The notes under the pieces were generated by a model. The model saw only the letters and a list, made by a program, of their open reading frames with translations, made no database searches and was not told the origin of the DNA. From Paracoccaceae bacterium (GTDB lineage: Bacteria > Pseudomonadota > Alphaproteobacteria > Rhodobacterales > Rhodobacteraceae): a DNA stretch of 63,170 nt. Positions 46,778 to 54,975 of the stretch are shown piece by piece. The DNA is taken from NCBI GenBank assembly GCA_017854585.1, contig JAFMHK010000021.1:1-63170 (forward strand), read 5' to 3'. The first letter of the stretch is position 1; each line of letters opens with the position of its first letter. A program made the translations under genes and the position numbers.

Positions 46778-47394
46778 TACGCCCACTTATGTTAGACGAT
46801 TTCGGCCCCGTGCGGTCGTATGATCGTGCAGATGAAATGCTGGCAGATGCATCGCATGCATTACCCGAGGAAGATCGGCTGTCGGCGTTCGAAAAGGGAT
46901 ATAAAAGCGGTTGGGACGATTGCCTGACGGCGGAGTCGGAGGCGCGCGCCCATATCAGCGCCGATCTGGCACGCAATCTTCAGGAAATGGCGTTCACATA
47001 TGCCGAAGCGCGGCGCGATGTGCTGTTGGCGCTGACACCCCTGTTCAACCAGATCACCGACAGCCTGTTGCCGACAGTGGCGGCCGCAGCGATCGGCCCG
47101 GTATTGACCGCAGAGCTTGGCGCAATTGCCGAGCATGCCACCAGCAACTTGGCGGTGGAATTGCGCGCCGCCCCCGCAGCTTGTGCGGCGTTGGAAAAGA
47201 TCACCGGCGCCGACGATCGGCTGACGATTTCCATCCGCCCTGAGCCGGCATTTGCCGAGGGTCAGATCTCGGTCCGTTTCGGCGGAGAGGAGCGGGAGAT
47301 CGACCTGTGTGCTGCGGCCGCCAGCATGGCGGAAGTCATTCGCACAGTCACTCAAGAGATGTCCCTTATCGCCCCCACCGCCGAGGTTGCCTGA
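46774..47394 (+). CDS. fliH: FliH-like export ATPase regulator
   Basis: 206 residues. The segment FEKGYKSGWDDCLTAESEA near residue 39 matches the FliH entry motif, followed by helical coiled coil and a C-terminal alpha/beta domain. FliH controls FliI and links it to FliN. Divergent from enterobacterial FliH, and shorter. Position between fliF and fliN and the 4-bp overlap with fliF support it. Confidence 0.78.
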   Translation: MIRPLMLDDFGPVRSYDRADEMLADASHALPEEDRLSAFEKGYKSGWDDCLTAESEARAHISADLARNLQEMAFTYAEARRDVLLALTPLFNQITDSLLPTVAAAAIGPVLTAELGAIAEHATSNLAVELRAAPAACAALEKITGADDRLTISIRPEPAFAEGQISVRFGGEEREIDLCAAAASMAEVIRTVTQEMSLIAPTAEVA

Positions 47395-47675
47395 TGACAG
47401 ATCCCACCACATCCGCACGCCATGCAGCATTGCGCGCTGTTCCAATTGAAATCCGGGTTTGTGTGGGTCGCGCGCACCCCAACCTTGGCGAGATGATGAC
47501 CCTGACGCGCGATACCGTCCTGCAGCTGGACCGGCGGATGGAGGACAAGGTCGAACTTTATATTGGTGATCGGTTGATCGGCGAAGGCGAGCTGGTGGAA
47601 ATGGAGGGGGATCGCGCCGGACAATTGGCGGTTCGCCTGACCGAAATGGCGGATACCGAGATTGCGGATGCCTAG
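47394..47675 (+). CDS. fliN: flagellar C-ring protein FliN
   Basis: 93 residues, one SpoA domain: VPIEIRVCVGRAHPNLGEMMTL then LDRRMEDKVELYIGDRLIGEGELV. Forms the base of the C-ring and docks FliH. The ATG at 47394 overlaps the fliH stop; upstream codons in frame belong to the fliH shadow. FliM is not present in the window. Confidence 0.93.
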   Translation: MTDPTTSARHAALRAVPIEIRVCVGRAHPNLGEMMTLTRDTVLQLDRRMEDKVELYIGDRLIGEGELVEMEGDRAGQLAVRLTEMADTEIADA

Positions 47676-48393
47676 AACATCTGCCCTGTGTCTGACCCTG
47701 TTGATCTGCGCTGTGCTTTGGCCGGGGCTAGGCCATGCACAGGAGATCTCGATCGATCTGGGCGGCGAGGGTTCGGTAAGCGCGCGCGCGATCCAGTTGA
47801 TCGCGTTGATCACGGTGCTCAGTCTTGCGCCCGGCCTTGCTATCATGATCACCTGTTTCCCGTTCATCGTCACGGTCCTGTCGATACTGCGGCAGGCCAT
47901 TGGGCTACAGCAGTCCCCACCGAACATGTTGATCGTGAGCTTGGCGCTTTTCTTGACCTATTTTGTCATGGCCCCGGTCTTTCAGGAGGCCTACGCCGTC
48001 GGGATCGCGCCGATGATCGACGGTTCGCTTGGTGTGGAAGATGCCTTGTCGGCTGCTTATGAGCCGTTTCGGGGGTTCATGATGAACCGCGTCGATGGTG
48101 AAACGTTGGCCAGCCTGAGCGGGCTGCGCGGTGAGACCCTGTCAGAAGTTCCCGACGCCTCAATCCTGATCCCATCGTTCATGCTGTCCGAGGTCGAGCG
48201 GGCCTTTCAGATCGGCTTTCTGATCTTCCTGCCGTTCTTGATCATCGACCTAGTGGTGGCCGCGATCCTCATGTCGATGGGCATGATGATGGTGCCGCCA
48301 GCAATCGTGTCCCTGCCGTTCAAACTGGCGTTCTTCGTGGTGGCCGATGGGTGGACGTTGATTACCGGAGCGCTTGTGCGCAGCTATTTCTGA
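47668..48393 (+). CDS. fliP: flagellar export gate protein FliP
   Basis: 241 residues. Cleavable signal (LCLTLLICAVLWPGLGHA) and membrane helices; QSPPNMLIVSLALFLTYFVM and the C-terminal IGFLIFLPFLIIDLVVAA and MMMVPPAIVSLPFKLAFFV are FliP hallmarks. Starts inside the end of fliN (8-bp overlap). Forms the gate with FliQ and FliR. Confidence 0.96.
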   Translation: MPRTSALCLTLLICAVLWPGLGHAQEISIDLGGEGSVSARAIQLIALITVLSLAPGLAIMITCFPFIVTVLSILRQAIGLQQSPPNMLIVSLALFLTYFVMAPVFQEAYAVGIAPMIDGSLGVEDALSAAYEPFRGFMMNRVDGETLASLSGLRGETLSEVPDASILIPSFMLSEVERAFQIGFLIFLPFLIIDLVVAAILMSMGMMMVPPAIVSLPFKLAFFVVADGWTLITGALVRSYF

Positions 48394-48407
48394 GAGAAGG
48401 CACCAGA

Positions 48408-48899
48408 ATGCAAAACCAGACAACCGACCCCTTACCCCGTGACCGCGTTCAAAAACAACGTGTCTTGGCCGAGTTGCTTGGTCCTCGCGGGCTTGCCGCA
48501 ATGAAGGCGCGTGGGCTTGACCTGCACGCCCCGGACGCGACCGATGCCAATGCGTCGCTGGATGAAGACGCGATGACCTGGCAACGGAACCGTCTGCTGC
48601 AGCGGTTGCGCGACAGCGGCTTGCTGGCCGACAGACAAAATGACATCGGCGAACTGCTGCCGTCTCCCGTGTCTCAGGATGCCGTCGGTGATGGGCTTCC
48701 TCCGGTTGCGGATATTGCTGCGGGGATGTTGTCAACACGCATAGCGGGCCTGATCGATCCAGACCAATTGGCGAATGAACACCCCGCCGTCATCGCACAT
48801 ATCTTGCGCGATCAGGACCGTGCCCTGCGCGTTTCGGTTCTCAAGACGTTGCCAGGATACCGTTCGCGGGCCGTGATGAGATACCTGCAACGGACCTGA
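48408..48899 (+). CDS. small protein with FliG-middle-like C-terminus, function unknown
   Basis: 163 residues, soluble, helical. The first 100 residues have no recognised motif. The last 45 (from ANEHPAVIAHILRDQ through VLKTLPGYRSRAVMRYL) follow the spacing of the FliG middle ARM repeat, where EHPQTIA-x-IL and L-P-x5-V are conserved. The charged torque helix and C-terminal domain of FliG are absent. It follows fliP by 14 bp and ends the operon before a terminator. It could be a reduced FliG, an adaptor for FliF or FliM, or an MgtE-N-like protein. Confidence 0.5.
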   Translation: MQNQTTDPLPRDRVQKQRVLAELLGPRGLAAMKARGLDLHAPDATDANASLDEDAMTWQRNRLLQRLRDSGLLADRQNDIGELLPSPVSQDAVGDGLPPVADIAAGMLSTRIAGLIDPDQLANEHPAVIAHILRDQDRALRVSVLKTLPGYRSRAVMRYLQRT

Positions 48900-48925
48900 G
48901 ACGCGCCCCGATCGCCAGACTGCAG

Positions 48926-48956
48926 AACGCCGCCCCTCAGCAGAAGGGCGGCGTTT
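48926..48956 (+). terminator. operon-end hairpin between fliP operon and flgI
   Basis: Perfect 10-base arms (48926-48935 and 48946-48955) with a 10-base loop, then TTTG. It lies 26 bp after the FliG-like stop and 24 bp past the convergent flgI stop, so it may serve both strands. Confidence 0.7.
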
Positions 48957-48979
48957 GTCGTAACGACCGGATCAAGCGG

Positions 48980-50083
48980 TCAGTGGACAATGAATTCGGC
49001 ATGCAGTGCGCCAGCCGCTTGGATGCTGTTCAGGATATCGATCATTTCGCGCGGTGACACACCAAGCGCATTCAGGGCCGAGACAACCTCGGAGAGGGAC
49101 GTGCCGCCGTTCACTTGAGCCAAGGCCGTTCCGGGGGCCTCATCAATCGTTGCGGTGGTCCGTGGCACGATGACGGTTTCGCCGTCCGAAAATGGATTTG
49201 GCTGGACCGCCATCGGCGTTTCTTCGATCCGAAGGGTCAGATTTCCTTGCGCGACGGCAACCGGGCTGATCCGGACGTCTTCACCCATCACAATGGTCCC
49301 GGACCGCTGATCAACAACCACGCGCGCCCGACGTTCAGGTTCGACCAGGATGTTCTCGATCCGGCTGATGGTATGAGCGGGAGAGCCGTCACGTGTCGCG
49401 GCAAAACTCAACGATACCGTCCCTGCATCAAGCATCACAGCAACACCGCGACCGTAAGATGAGTTGATTGCGGTCTCGATCCGCGCTGCCGTGGTGAAAT
49501 CGGGTGTGCGCAGGGCCAGACGAATGTCTTCCATATCGGCAAAGGCAAATGGCACCTCGCGCTCGACCCGCGCGCCCGACGGGACGGTGCCAGCAGTTGG
49601 CACGCCCTGAACAACGCTTCCGGCATCCCCCTGAACCGAGGCGCCGCCTGCGATGATCGTGCCCTGCGCCACGGCGTAGATCTCGCCGTCGGCGGCGGTC
49701 AGGGGCGTCATTACAAGCGTTCCGCCCAGCAAGCTGTCGGCATCGCCGATGGCAGACACGGTGATGTCAATCTGGCCTCCTGCGCGGGCAAATGGTGGTA
49801 GGGTCGCAGTAACGATGACGGCGGCCACGTTCTGGGGGCGGAATTGTTCGCCGGTGACGTTTACGCCCAGCCGCTCCAGAATATTTGTCATGATTTCTTC
49901 GGTGAAGGGCGCGTTGCGCAGACCATCGCCCGTCCCGTTCAGACCGACGACCAGGCCGTAGCCCAACAGATCGTTCCCGCGCACCCCGTCGACATCCACA
50001 AGATCCTTGATGCGAATAGCTTGCGCTGACGCCGCGCCTACAAAAAGAAAAACGGCCAGTGACAGGCAAATCATCCGGATCAT
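48980..50083 (-). CDS. flgI: flagellar P-ring protein FlgI
   Basis: 367 residues. Signal peptide (LAVFLFVGAASA) and RIKDLVDVDGVRGNDLLGYGLVVGLNGTGD, then NVAAVIVTATLPPFARAGG; the end LNSIQAAGALHAEFIVH is the family end. Periplasmic ring around the rod in the peptidoglycan layer. Last gene of flgE-flgK-flgL-flgI; overlaps flgL by 4 bp. Confidence 0.96.
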   Translation of the reverse strand: MIRMICLSLAVFLFVGAASAQAIRIKDLVDVDGVRGNDLLGYGLVVGLNGTGDGLRNAPFTEEIMTNILERLGVNVTGEQFRPQNVAAVIVTATLPPFARAGGQIDITVSAIGDADSLLGGTLVMTPLTAADGEIYAVAQGTIIAGGASVQGDAGSVVQGVPTAGTVPSGARVEREVPFAFADMEDIRLALRTPDFTTAARIETAINSSYGRGVAVMLDAGTVSLSFAATRDGSPAHTISRIENILVEPERRARVVVDQRSGTIVMGEDVRISPVAVAQGNLTLRIEETPMAVQPNPFSDGETVIVPRTTATIDEAPGTALAQVNGGTSLSEVVSALNALGVSPREMIDILNSIQAAGALHAEFIVH

Positions 50084-51090
50084 CGAAGGTACTCCATTAG
50101 GGTCAGGCGGGACAGGCGCGCAGTCATCAGGTAGAGTGCATCAAGCTGATTTTGCAGCGCCTCAAGTTCAGTTGCGGTGCGATAGGGATCTGCGGCGGTG
50201 ATGCGACCACGTTCGATTTCAAGGCTTGCACGCGTTGTTTCGGCTTGCACGCGCGCCTCTTCGATGCGGGCTTCGGCGCCGCCGAGGCGGGCCTGCAATT
50301 GGGTCAGGCCGGATTCTCCCGTCCGCAGCCAATTGGCAGCCGTCTCAATCATGTGGCCGCGATCTGTGGTTGAACCCGGCCCGGCGCGTTCGCCGACGAG
50401 GGCTGACAACGCAAGACCAGCAAGTGCCTGCCGTATTTCCGGGGCGAGTGCGTTGACCGACGGGTCTGTGCGGACCCCCTCGGCAAGCGTGATTGGTGAG
50501 GCGGGCCCGGCTCCGCCCTGCCAGGCTTGGGTGTCATATCCGCTGCCGGGGGTCATAAACCAGTCTGATACCAGCGCGATCATGTCCGGGGACGTGGCGG
50601 CCCCGGCGACCAAGGCGGTCAATCCGTCCAGTATTGCGCGCCCGTCAATCAGTGCGGGCTGGTCCGGCGCGTTGCCTGCGAACACGCTTTGGCCTGCGAT
50701 CCGCAGGTTCATCGTTGCGACCGATTGAATGAAGCGGTCGGTGGTATTGGCGGCGTCCAGCGACAGGTCCGCCAGCGATCCGCTTGCTGTTGCCGCCATC
50801 AGGTCGGGGACAAGCGCAGATACCTGCGATTGAATGGCAGAAAGCGCCGATTGTCTGGTGGCCGCTTGTGTTGCCGCCTCAGTGATCGAGTGGCGAAATG
50901 CCGTGTTTAACCGCAGGCTGCGCGTGATATCCGACAGCCCCGAGAAATCACCGGCCAGACTGCGCCCGATATCCGCTGTCTGGCCGGTGCTCAACTCGGT
51001 CGTGAGACGAAGAAGGTCGTTTTGCATGCGGCTGCCGTCATTGCGCAGGCGAAAAAACTGGGCCATGTCACCAGAACCGACACTGTTCAT
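50080..51090 (-). CDS. flgL: hook-filament junction protein FlgL
   Basis: 336 residues. Flagellin-like ends: FRLRNDGSRMQNDLLRLTTELSTG at the N-terminus and a C-terminal helix with ELEALQNQLDALYLMTARL. Exported junction protein between FlgK and the filament. Overlaps flgK and flgI by 4 bp each. Confidence 0.88.
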   Translation of the reverse strand: MNSVGSGDMAQFFRLRNDGSRMQNDLLRLTTELSTGQTADIGRSLAGDFSGLSDITRSLRLNTAFRHSITEAATQAATRQSALSAIQSQVSALVPDLMAATASGSLADLSLDAANTTDRFIQSVATMNLRIAGQSVFAGNAPDQPALIDGRAILDGLTALVAGAATSPDMIALVSDWFMTPGSGYDTQAWQGGAGPASPITLAEGVRTDPSVNALAPEIRQALAGLALSALVGERAGPGSTTDRGHMIETAANWLRTGESGLTQLQARLGGAEARIEEARVQAETTRASLEIERGRITAADPYRTATELEALQNQLDALYLMTARLSRLTLMEYLR

Positions 51091-52550
51091 GCACCCAGCC
51101 TCATGAGTTGATCCATCATCTGTTCGACGGTCGCGATCACCCGGGCATTGGCGGCATAGGCCTGTTCGATCTGCAACAGCCGCTGCATCTCGGCATCGGT
51201 GTCGACGCCGCCCGACAACTCTTCTTGGCGGAAGGCCGCGTGGCGGGCAGATTCATGCCCTTGGTGGGTTTCTGCCGTCTGCCGAGCCAGACCTGCAAGC
51301 GAGAGATGGTCGGACACAAGACCCGCCATGCTGCGTCCCACAGCCGAAAAGCCGCCCGATTGGGTTGTGCGGCTTGCCCCAAGAGCGTCGATCATGCCCA
51401 TAAGCAGGCCCGCATCGCCGATCGGGCCGGCACTGGTCGCACCCAAGCCGTCGCGCAGGCGCGCGACATCACCGCCGGAATCAGCAACGACCGCGATGTT
51501 GATCCGCAGTCGGCTTGCCAGCCCGACCTCGTTCAAGCCATCGGCCCGCCCACCGGCATCGGTAAAGAGGCCAGCGTCAAGGGCCCCCAGCGTCGGATCA
51601 AGCCCCGTGGCGTCAAACCGCGCGGCCAAATCTAGGGCGACGGCATCGAGCCTGGCCTGAGATGCCACCGCGTCGACGTCTCGTATATGAAACTGCGCCG
51701 ACAGTGCGCCGCCCTGAAACGCGGGGAAAGCACCAGCAAGCGGGACCGGCTGACCGTTTACGGACAGCCCCGAGAGCGCGCCATTCGCAAGCGTCATGTC
51801 TGCCTCCATCACGGAGGCAGTTGAAAACCCGAGTTGCGCGGCCCTCCCATCCAGCAGGGCACGGCCATCGTTGCTGTAGAGCTGCAGTTGGCCACCGCCG
51901 TCGCGGCGTTCGTGCAGCGGGATCATCGGTGCGATCTGATCGACCAGAACCTGTTGCGCGTCCAAAAGCGCGGATACATCGCGACCGCCACCCATGCCAG
52001 AGCGGATCTGTTGGTTCAGATCTGCCAGACGAGAGAGGTTGTCGTTGAGTTGCACGACCATCTGTCCGATCCGCTGGTCAGCGACAAGCCGCTCTCCCTG
52101 AATGCCGTCGGCGGTGTCGTTGATCGCGGTCACCATCTCAATCGCTGCCGTCACGGCAGCCGTCAGCCTTGTTTGGCTGTCAGGCCCGTTCGCGGCCAAA
52201 ATCAGGCCAGCCTCAAAATCTGCGAACTTGGCTGACAGGCTGCCCGAGGCATCGGGCGTGCCAATCAATTGCTCGATGCGGCCATGATACCCTGCCAGCG
52301 TGGCGGCGGCGCCCAAACTGGAATCCGCCCCCCGGCGTTGCCCGATCAGAACCATATCGGCCATTCGGGTCACGCCGATGACCTGCGCCCCGGCACCTGC
52401 GTTGCCCAGCACGCGCGCACCGACTTCCAACCTGCGCGTGCCATAGCCGTCTGTCATCGCGTTTGCGACGTTGGAGGACAGGATATCTGTCGCACGAGAC
52501 GACACGGTCAGGCCGCTTAATGCATTCGACAGCGCGCTGGAGATGCTCAT
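51087..52550 (-). CDS. flgK: hook-filament junction protein FlgK
   Basis: 487 residues. The start SALSNALSGLTVSSRATDILSSN and the C-terminal MQRLLQIEQAYAANARVIATVEQMM are characteristic. Sits between hook and FlgL after export through the flagellar channel. Lies 22 bp after flgE. Confidence 0.93.
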   Translation of the reverse strand: MSISSALSNALSGLTVSSRATDILSSNVANAMTDGYGTRRLEVGARVLGNAGAGAQVIGVTRMADMVLIGQRRGADSSLGAAATLAGYHGRIEQLIGTPDASGSLSAKFADFEAGLILAANGPDSQTRLTAAVTAAIEMVTAINDTADGIQGERLVADQRIGQMVVQLNDNLSRLADLNQQIRSGMGGGRDVSALLDAQQVLVDQIAPMIPLHERRDGGGQLQLYSNDGRALLDGRAAQLGFSTASVMEADMTLANGALSGLSVNGQPVPLAGAFPAFQGGALSAQFHIRDVDAVASQARLDAVALDLAARFDATGLDPTLGALDAGLFTDAGGRADGLNEVGLASRLRINIAVVADSGGDVARLRDGLGATSAGPIGDAGLLMGMIDALGASRTTQSGGFSAVGRSMAGLVSDHLSLAGLARQTAETHQGHESARHAAFRQEELSGGVDTDAEMQRLLQIEQAYAANARVIATVEQMMDQLMRLGA

Positions 52551-52572
52551 GGATCAGGTCCCTTGAGGGGGA

Positions 52573-53874
52573 TCAACGCTTGATGTTCGTTGTTTCCTGC
52601 AGCATTTCGTCGACCGTCTGAATGATCTTGGCATTGGAGGAGTAGGCGCGCTGGGTCTGGATCAGCTGCGTCAGTTCAGCGGCCACGTCGGTGGCGGACT
52701 CTTCACGAGCGAAGCCGACCATTTCTCCGGTCGGCCCGTCTCCGGCATCCCAAAGAAAGATCGGGCCGCTATTGGCCGAGACTTGAAACGCCTGGTTATC
52801 CAGCGAGATCAGTCCGTTCATATTCGGCACGTCGACCACGGGGATCTGATAGATCGTCCGGGTGAATCCGCTGTCGTAGATGGCATGCAGGAAACCATTT
52901 GCATCAACCTCCACCGTGGTCAGATTTCCAACTGGGGACCCGTCTTTGACAACGGGCGCGCGGGCAAAGCTGTCTGACAACTGCGTCAGGCCACCCGGAT
53001 CGCCCAGTGTTCCGATCTGAAGATCAATCGGACCGCCATCCACAGTCAGCCCGATGGCCCCGGTCAGCGGATCATAGGCGCCGCCGCTGACCTGTGTGAC
53101 GCTCAACAGGTTGCCGCCGTTACCACGCGCATCGTCAAAGGTGATCGTGTATTCGCCAATAACGCTGCCGTTTGATGCGGAATCGCGAATTTCCATCATC
53201 CATTCGTGGGATGTGCCGCTGGCGGGCACCGTCGGCGTATAGTTGATTTCAAGGTATTGGGAGGTCCCGAGATTATCGAAATACTCAGCCGACATGGTTA
53301 ATGCGTCACCGTTTGCACCGGCCTGCGTATAGGTTGCCGGAAGATTTACACTTAGTTGCATGCTGGTGGTCGGATCGCCCGCAAACTGATTGGATCCGAT
53401 CTGCACCGGTTCGAGCCCATCGAAGGTATCGCGGGGAAACCCGGGCATCGTGCCATCGGGAGACGCGGGCCATCCCATCAGGACATGCCCGGTGCCAGTG
53501 CGCAGGATACCTTCTGAGTCAGGCCGAAATGAGCCAGTGGTCGTGAGCATGATGGGCAGACTGTCGCCCGGCTGATTCAACGCGGCGGCAGATGTGATCG
53601 GCAACATGCCGCGCCCGCCGATGGCAATATCTGTCGGGTTGTTGGTCGTGATCAGGGTTCCGCGCTGGTCAATCATCCGCGACGAAGACACCCGGACGCC
53701 GCCTGCCGAGTAACTCCCCGTACCCTCGCCGATGACCATGGAATGAAAATCGGCCGCTGCACGCTTGTAACCATACGTGCCCGAGTTCGCGATGTTGTCG
53801 GAGATGGTCGCAAGCCGTGTGGCGTTTACGTTTAATCCGGCGATTCCGGAATTCAGTGAGGAGGATATCGTCAT
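52573..53874 (-). CDS. flgE: flagellar hook protein FlgE
   Basis: 433 residues. Hook-family start (SSLNSGIAGLNVNATRLATISDNIANSGTYGYK) and end (LTQLIQTQRAYSSNAKIIQT), with beta-rich D1/D2 domains between. AAAGG lies before the ATG at 53874; GTG at 53877 is the alternative. First gene of flgE-flgK-flgL-flgI, with its own upstream region containing a CtrA-like site. Confidence 0.95.
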   Translation of the reverse strand: MTISSSLNSGIAGLNVNATRLATISDNIANSGTYGYKRAAADFHSMVIGEGTGSYSAGGVRVSSSRMIDQRGTLITTNNPTDIAIGGRGMLPITSAAALNQPGDSLPIMLTTTGSFRPDSEGILRTGTGHVLMGWPASPDGTMPGFPRDTFDGLEPVQIGSNQFAGDPTTSMQLSVNLPATYTQAGANGDALTMSAEYFDNLGTSQYLEINYTPTVPASGTSHEWMMEIRDSASNGSVIGEYTITFDDARGNGGNLLSVTQVSGGAYDPLTGAIGLTVDGGPIDLQIGTLGDPGGLTQLSDSFARAPVVKDGSPVGNLTTVEVDANGFLHAIYDSGFTRTIYQIPVVDVPNMNGLISLDNQAFQVSANSGPIFLWDAGDGPTGEMVGFAREESATDVAAELTQLIQTQRAYSSNAKIIQTVDEMLQETTNIKR

Positions 53875-53928
53875 CACATGCGCCTTTCTGCTGCATCTCG
53901 ATTTGGGGCCACCATGCGGGGTTCTCCC

Positions 53929-53943
53929 TTAAGGCAGTCCTAA
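53929..53943. promoter_or_regulatory. CtrA-like site upstream of flgE
   Basis: TTAA-N7-CTAA (TTAG-N7-TTAA on the coding strand), 55-69 bp before the flgE ATG, in the 109-bp gap after motB. Confidence 0.45.
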
Positions 53944-53983
53944 CAGATCAAATTTGCCGGGTTTTTCCCGCTGGGTCGCCGGA

Positions 53984-54838
53984 TCACACCCGATTTCGGA
54001 GCAAGATTACCTCAATCCGGTCATTGCGCGGGTCCATCCGCGGATCTGTCACGGGTGCCCTGTCCGCATGGCCCGTCACGCGGGCGACACGGGCGGGGTC
54101 AAGCCCACCTTCCTCAAGCAGCAACCGCATCATCTGGGCGCGGTCCGTTGATGTTTGCCACCGGCTTTCGGACGCCACGACGATCGGTTCGGCCTGCACG
54201 TGACCCGCGATGGCGACAGTGTTGGTTACGGTCGAAAACAGGCTGGCCATGACGCTGGCCAAATCACCCAACCAGTATACCGGCGCACCGGTTTCCTGGT
54301 CGAACAGCGGCGCACCGGGCCGCGAGAATATCTCGATGATCAGCCCCTCATCACTCAACCGCGTGTTGATATGTTGCAGGGCCAGCTCGCTGACGCTGCT
54401 GTCACCACCACCGCTCAGCGCGGCCTCCAACGCGGCTGCGATGGCCTGTTCCTGTGCTTCTGCAAGACGGTCTTCGGTGTGATCCGTGCCGTTCATGCCA
54501 AGGCTTTGCCGCCCGGCTGTCGGCCTGAGATTTGTGGCGCCGGTGCCATTCTGGGCCGTCGTCGTTTCGGAAAACGGACTGTCGCCGCCAAACGCACCAT
54601 CACCGCCGCCGGATATCCGTGCCACCGGGACCGTCGGGCTGAAGTAGTCGGCCAAGCCCTTGCGCTGTTGTTCGGTTGTGGCGTTCAGCAGCCACATCAA
54701 CATGAAGAATGCCATCATTGCGGTTACAAAATCCGCGTAGGCAACTTTCCATGCACCGCCGTGATGCCCCCCTGCGACGATCACCTTCTTGCGTTTGATG
54801 ATGATCGGTCGAACTGCATTGTCAGGTGTTTTTGTCAT
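53984..54838 (-). CDS. motB: flagellar stator protein MotB
   Basis: 284 residues. One membrane helix with the proton-binding aspartate in AYADFVTAMMAFFMLMWLL near residue 36, the plug that follows, a Gly-rich linker (about 75-120) and an OmpA-like peptidoglycan-binding domain (IAGHVQAEPIVVASESRWQTS, TGHADRAPVTDPRMDPRNDRIEV). Anchors the stator to the wall. Separate from motA; about 110 bp upstream of flgE on the same strand. Confidence 0.95.
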   Translation of the reverse strand: MTKTPDNAVRPIIIKRKKVIVAGGHHGGAWKVAYADFVTAMMAFFMLMWLLNATTEQQRKGLADYFSPTVPVARISGGGDGAFGGDSPFSETTTAQNGTGATNLRPTAGRQSLGMNGTDHTEDRLAEAQEQAIAAALEAALSGGGDSSVSELALQHINTRLSDEGLIIEIFSRPGAPLFDQETGAPVYWLGDLASVMASLFSTVTNTVAIAGHVQAEPIVVASESRWQTSTDRAQMMRLLLEEGGLDPARVARVTGHADRAPVTDPRMDPRNDRIEVILLRNRV

Positions 54839-54879
54839 CTTGAACCCCAGAACCTGATCCCAGGGATAGGTTCCAAGAC

Positions 54880-54894
54880 TGAAGCCCGGGTTAA
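54880..54894. promoter_or_regulatory. CtrA-like site upstream of motB
   Basis: TGAA-N7-TTAA (TTAA-N7-TTCA on the coding strand), 42-56 bp before the motB start. One mismatch to the consensus. Confidence 0.4.
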
Positions 54895-54975
54895 CGGTCA
54901 GGCGGTTCGCAGGGTGTCAAACGACGCTGATTTATCCTGATGCGCATGCGGGGCAATCCGGCAGCAATCATGCAC

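Noticed and set aside
22669..54838. Horizontally acquired flagellar island with mobile ends
   Set aside because: No transposase, integrase, tRNA or direct repeats were seen at either end, and base composition looks like the flanks; ubiB and flgD even overlap.
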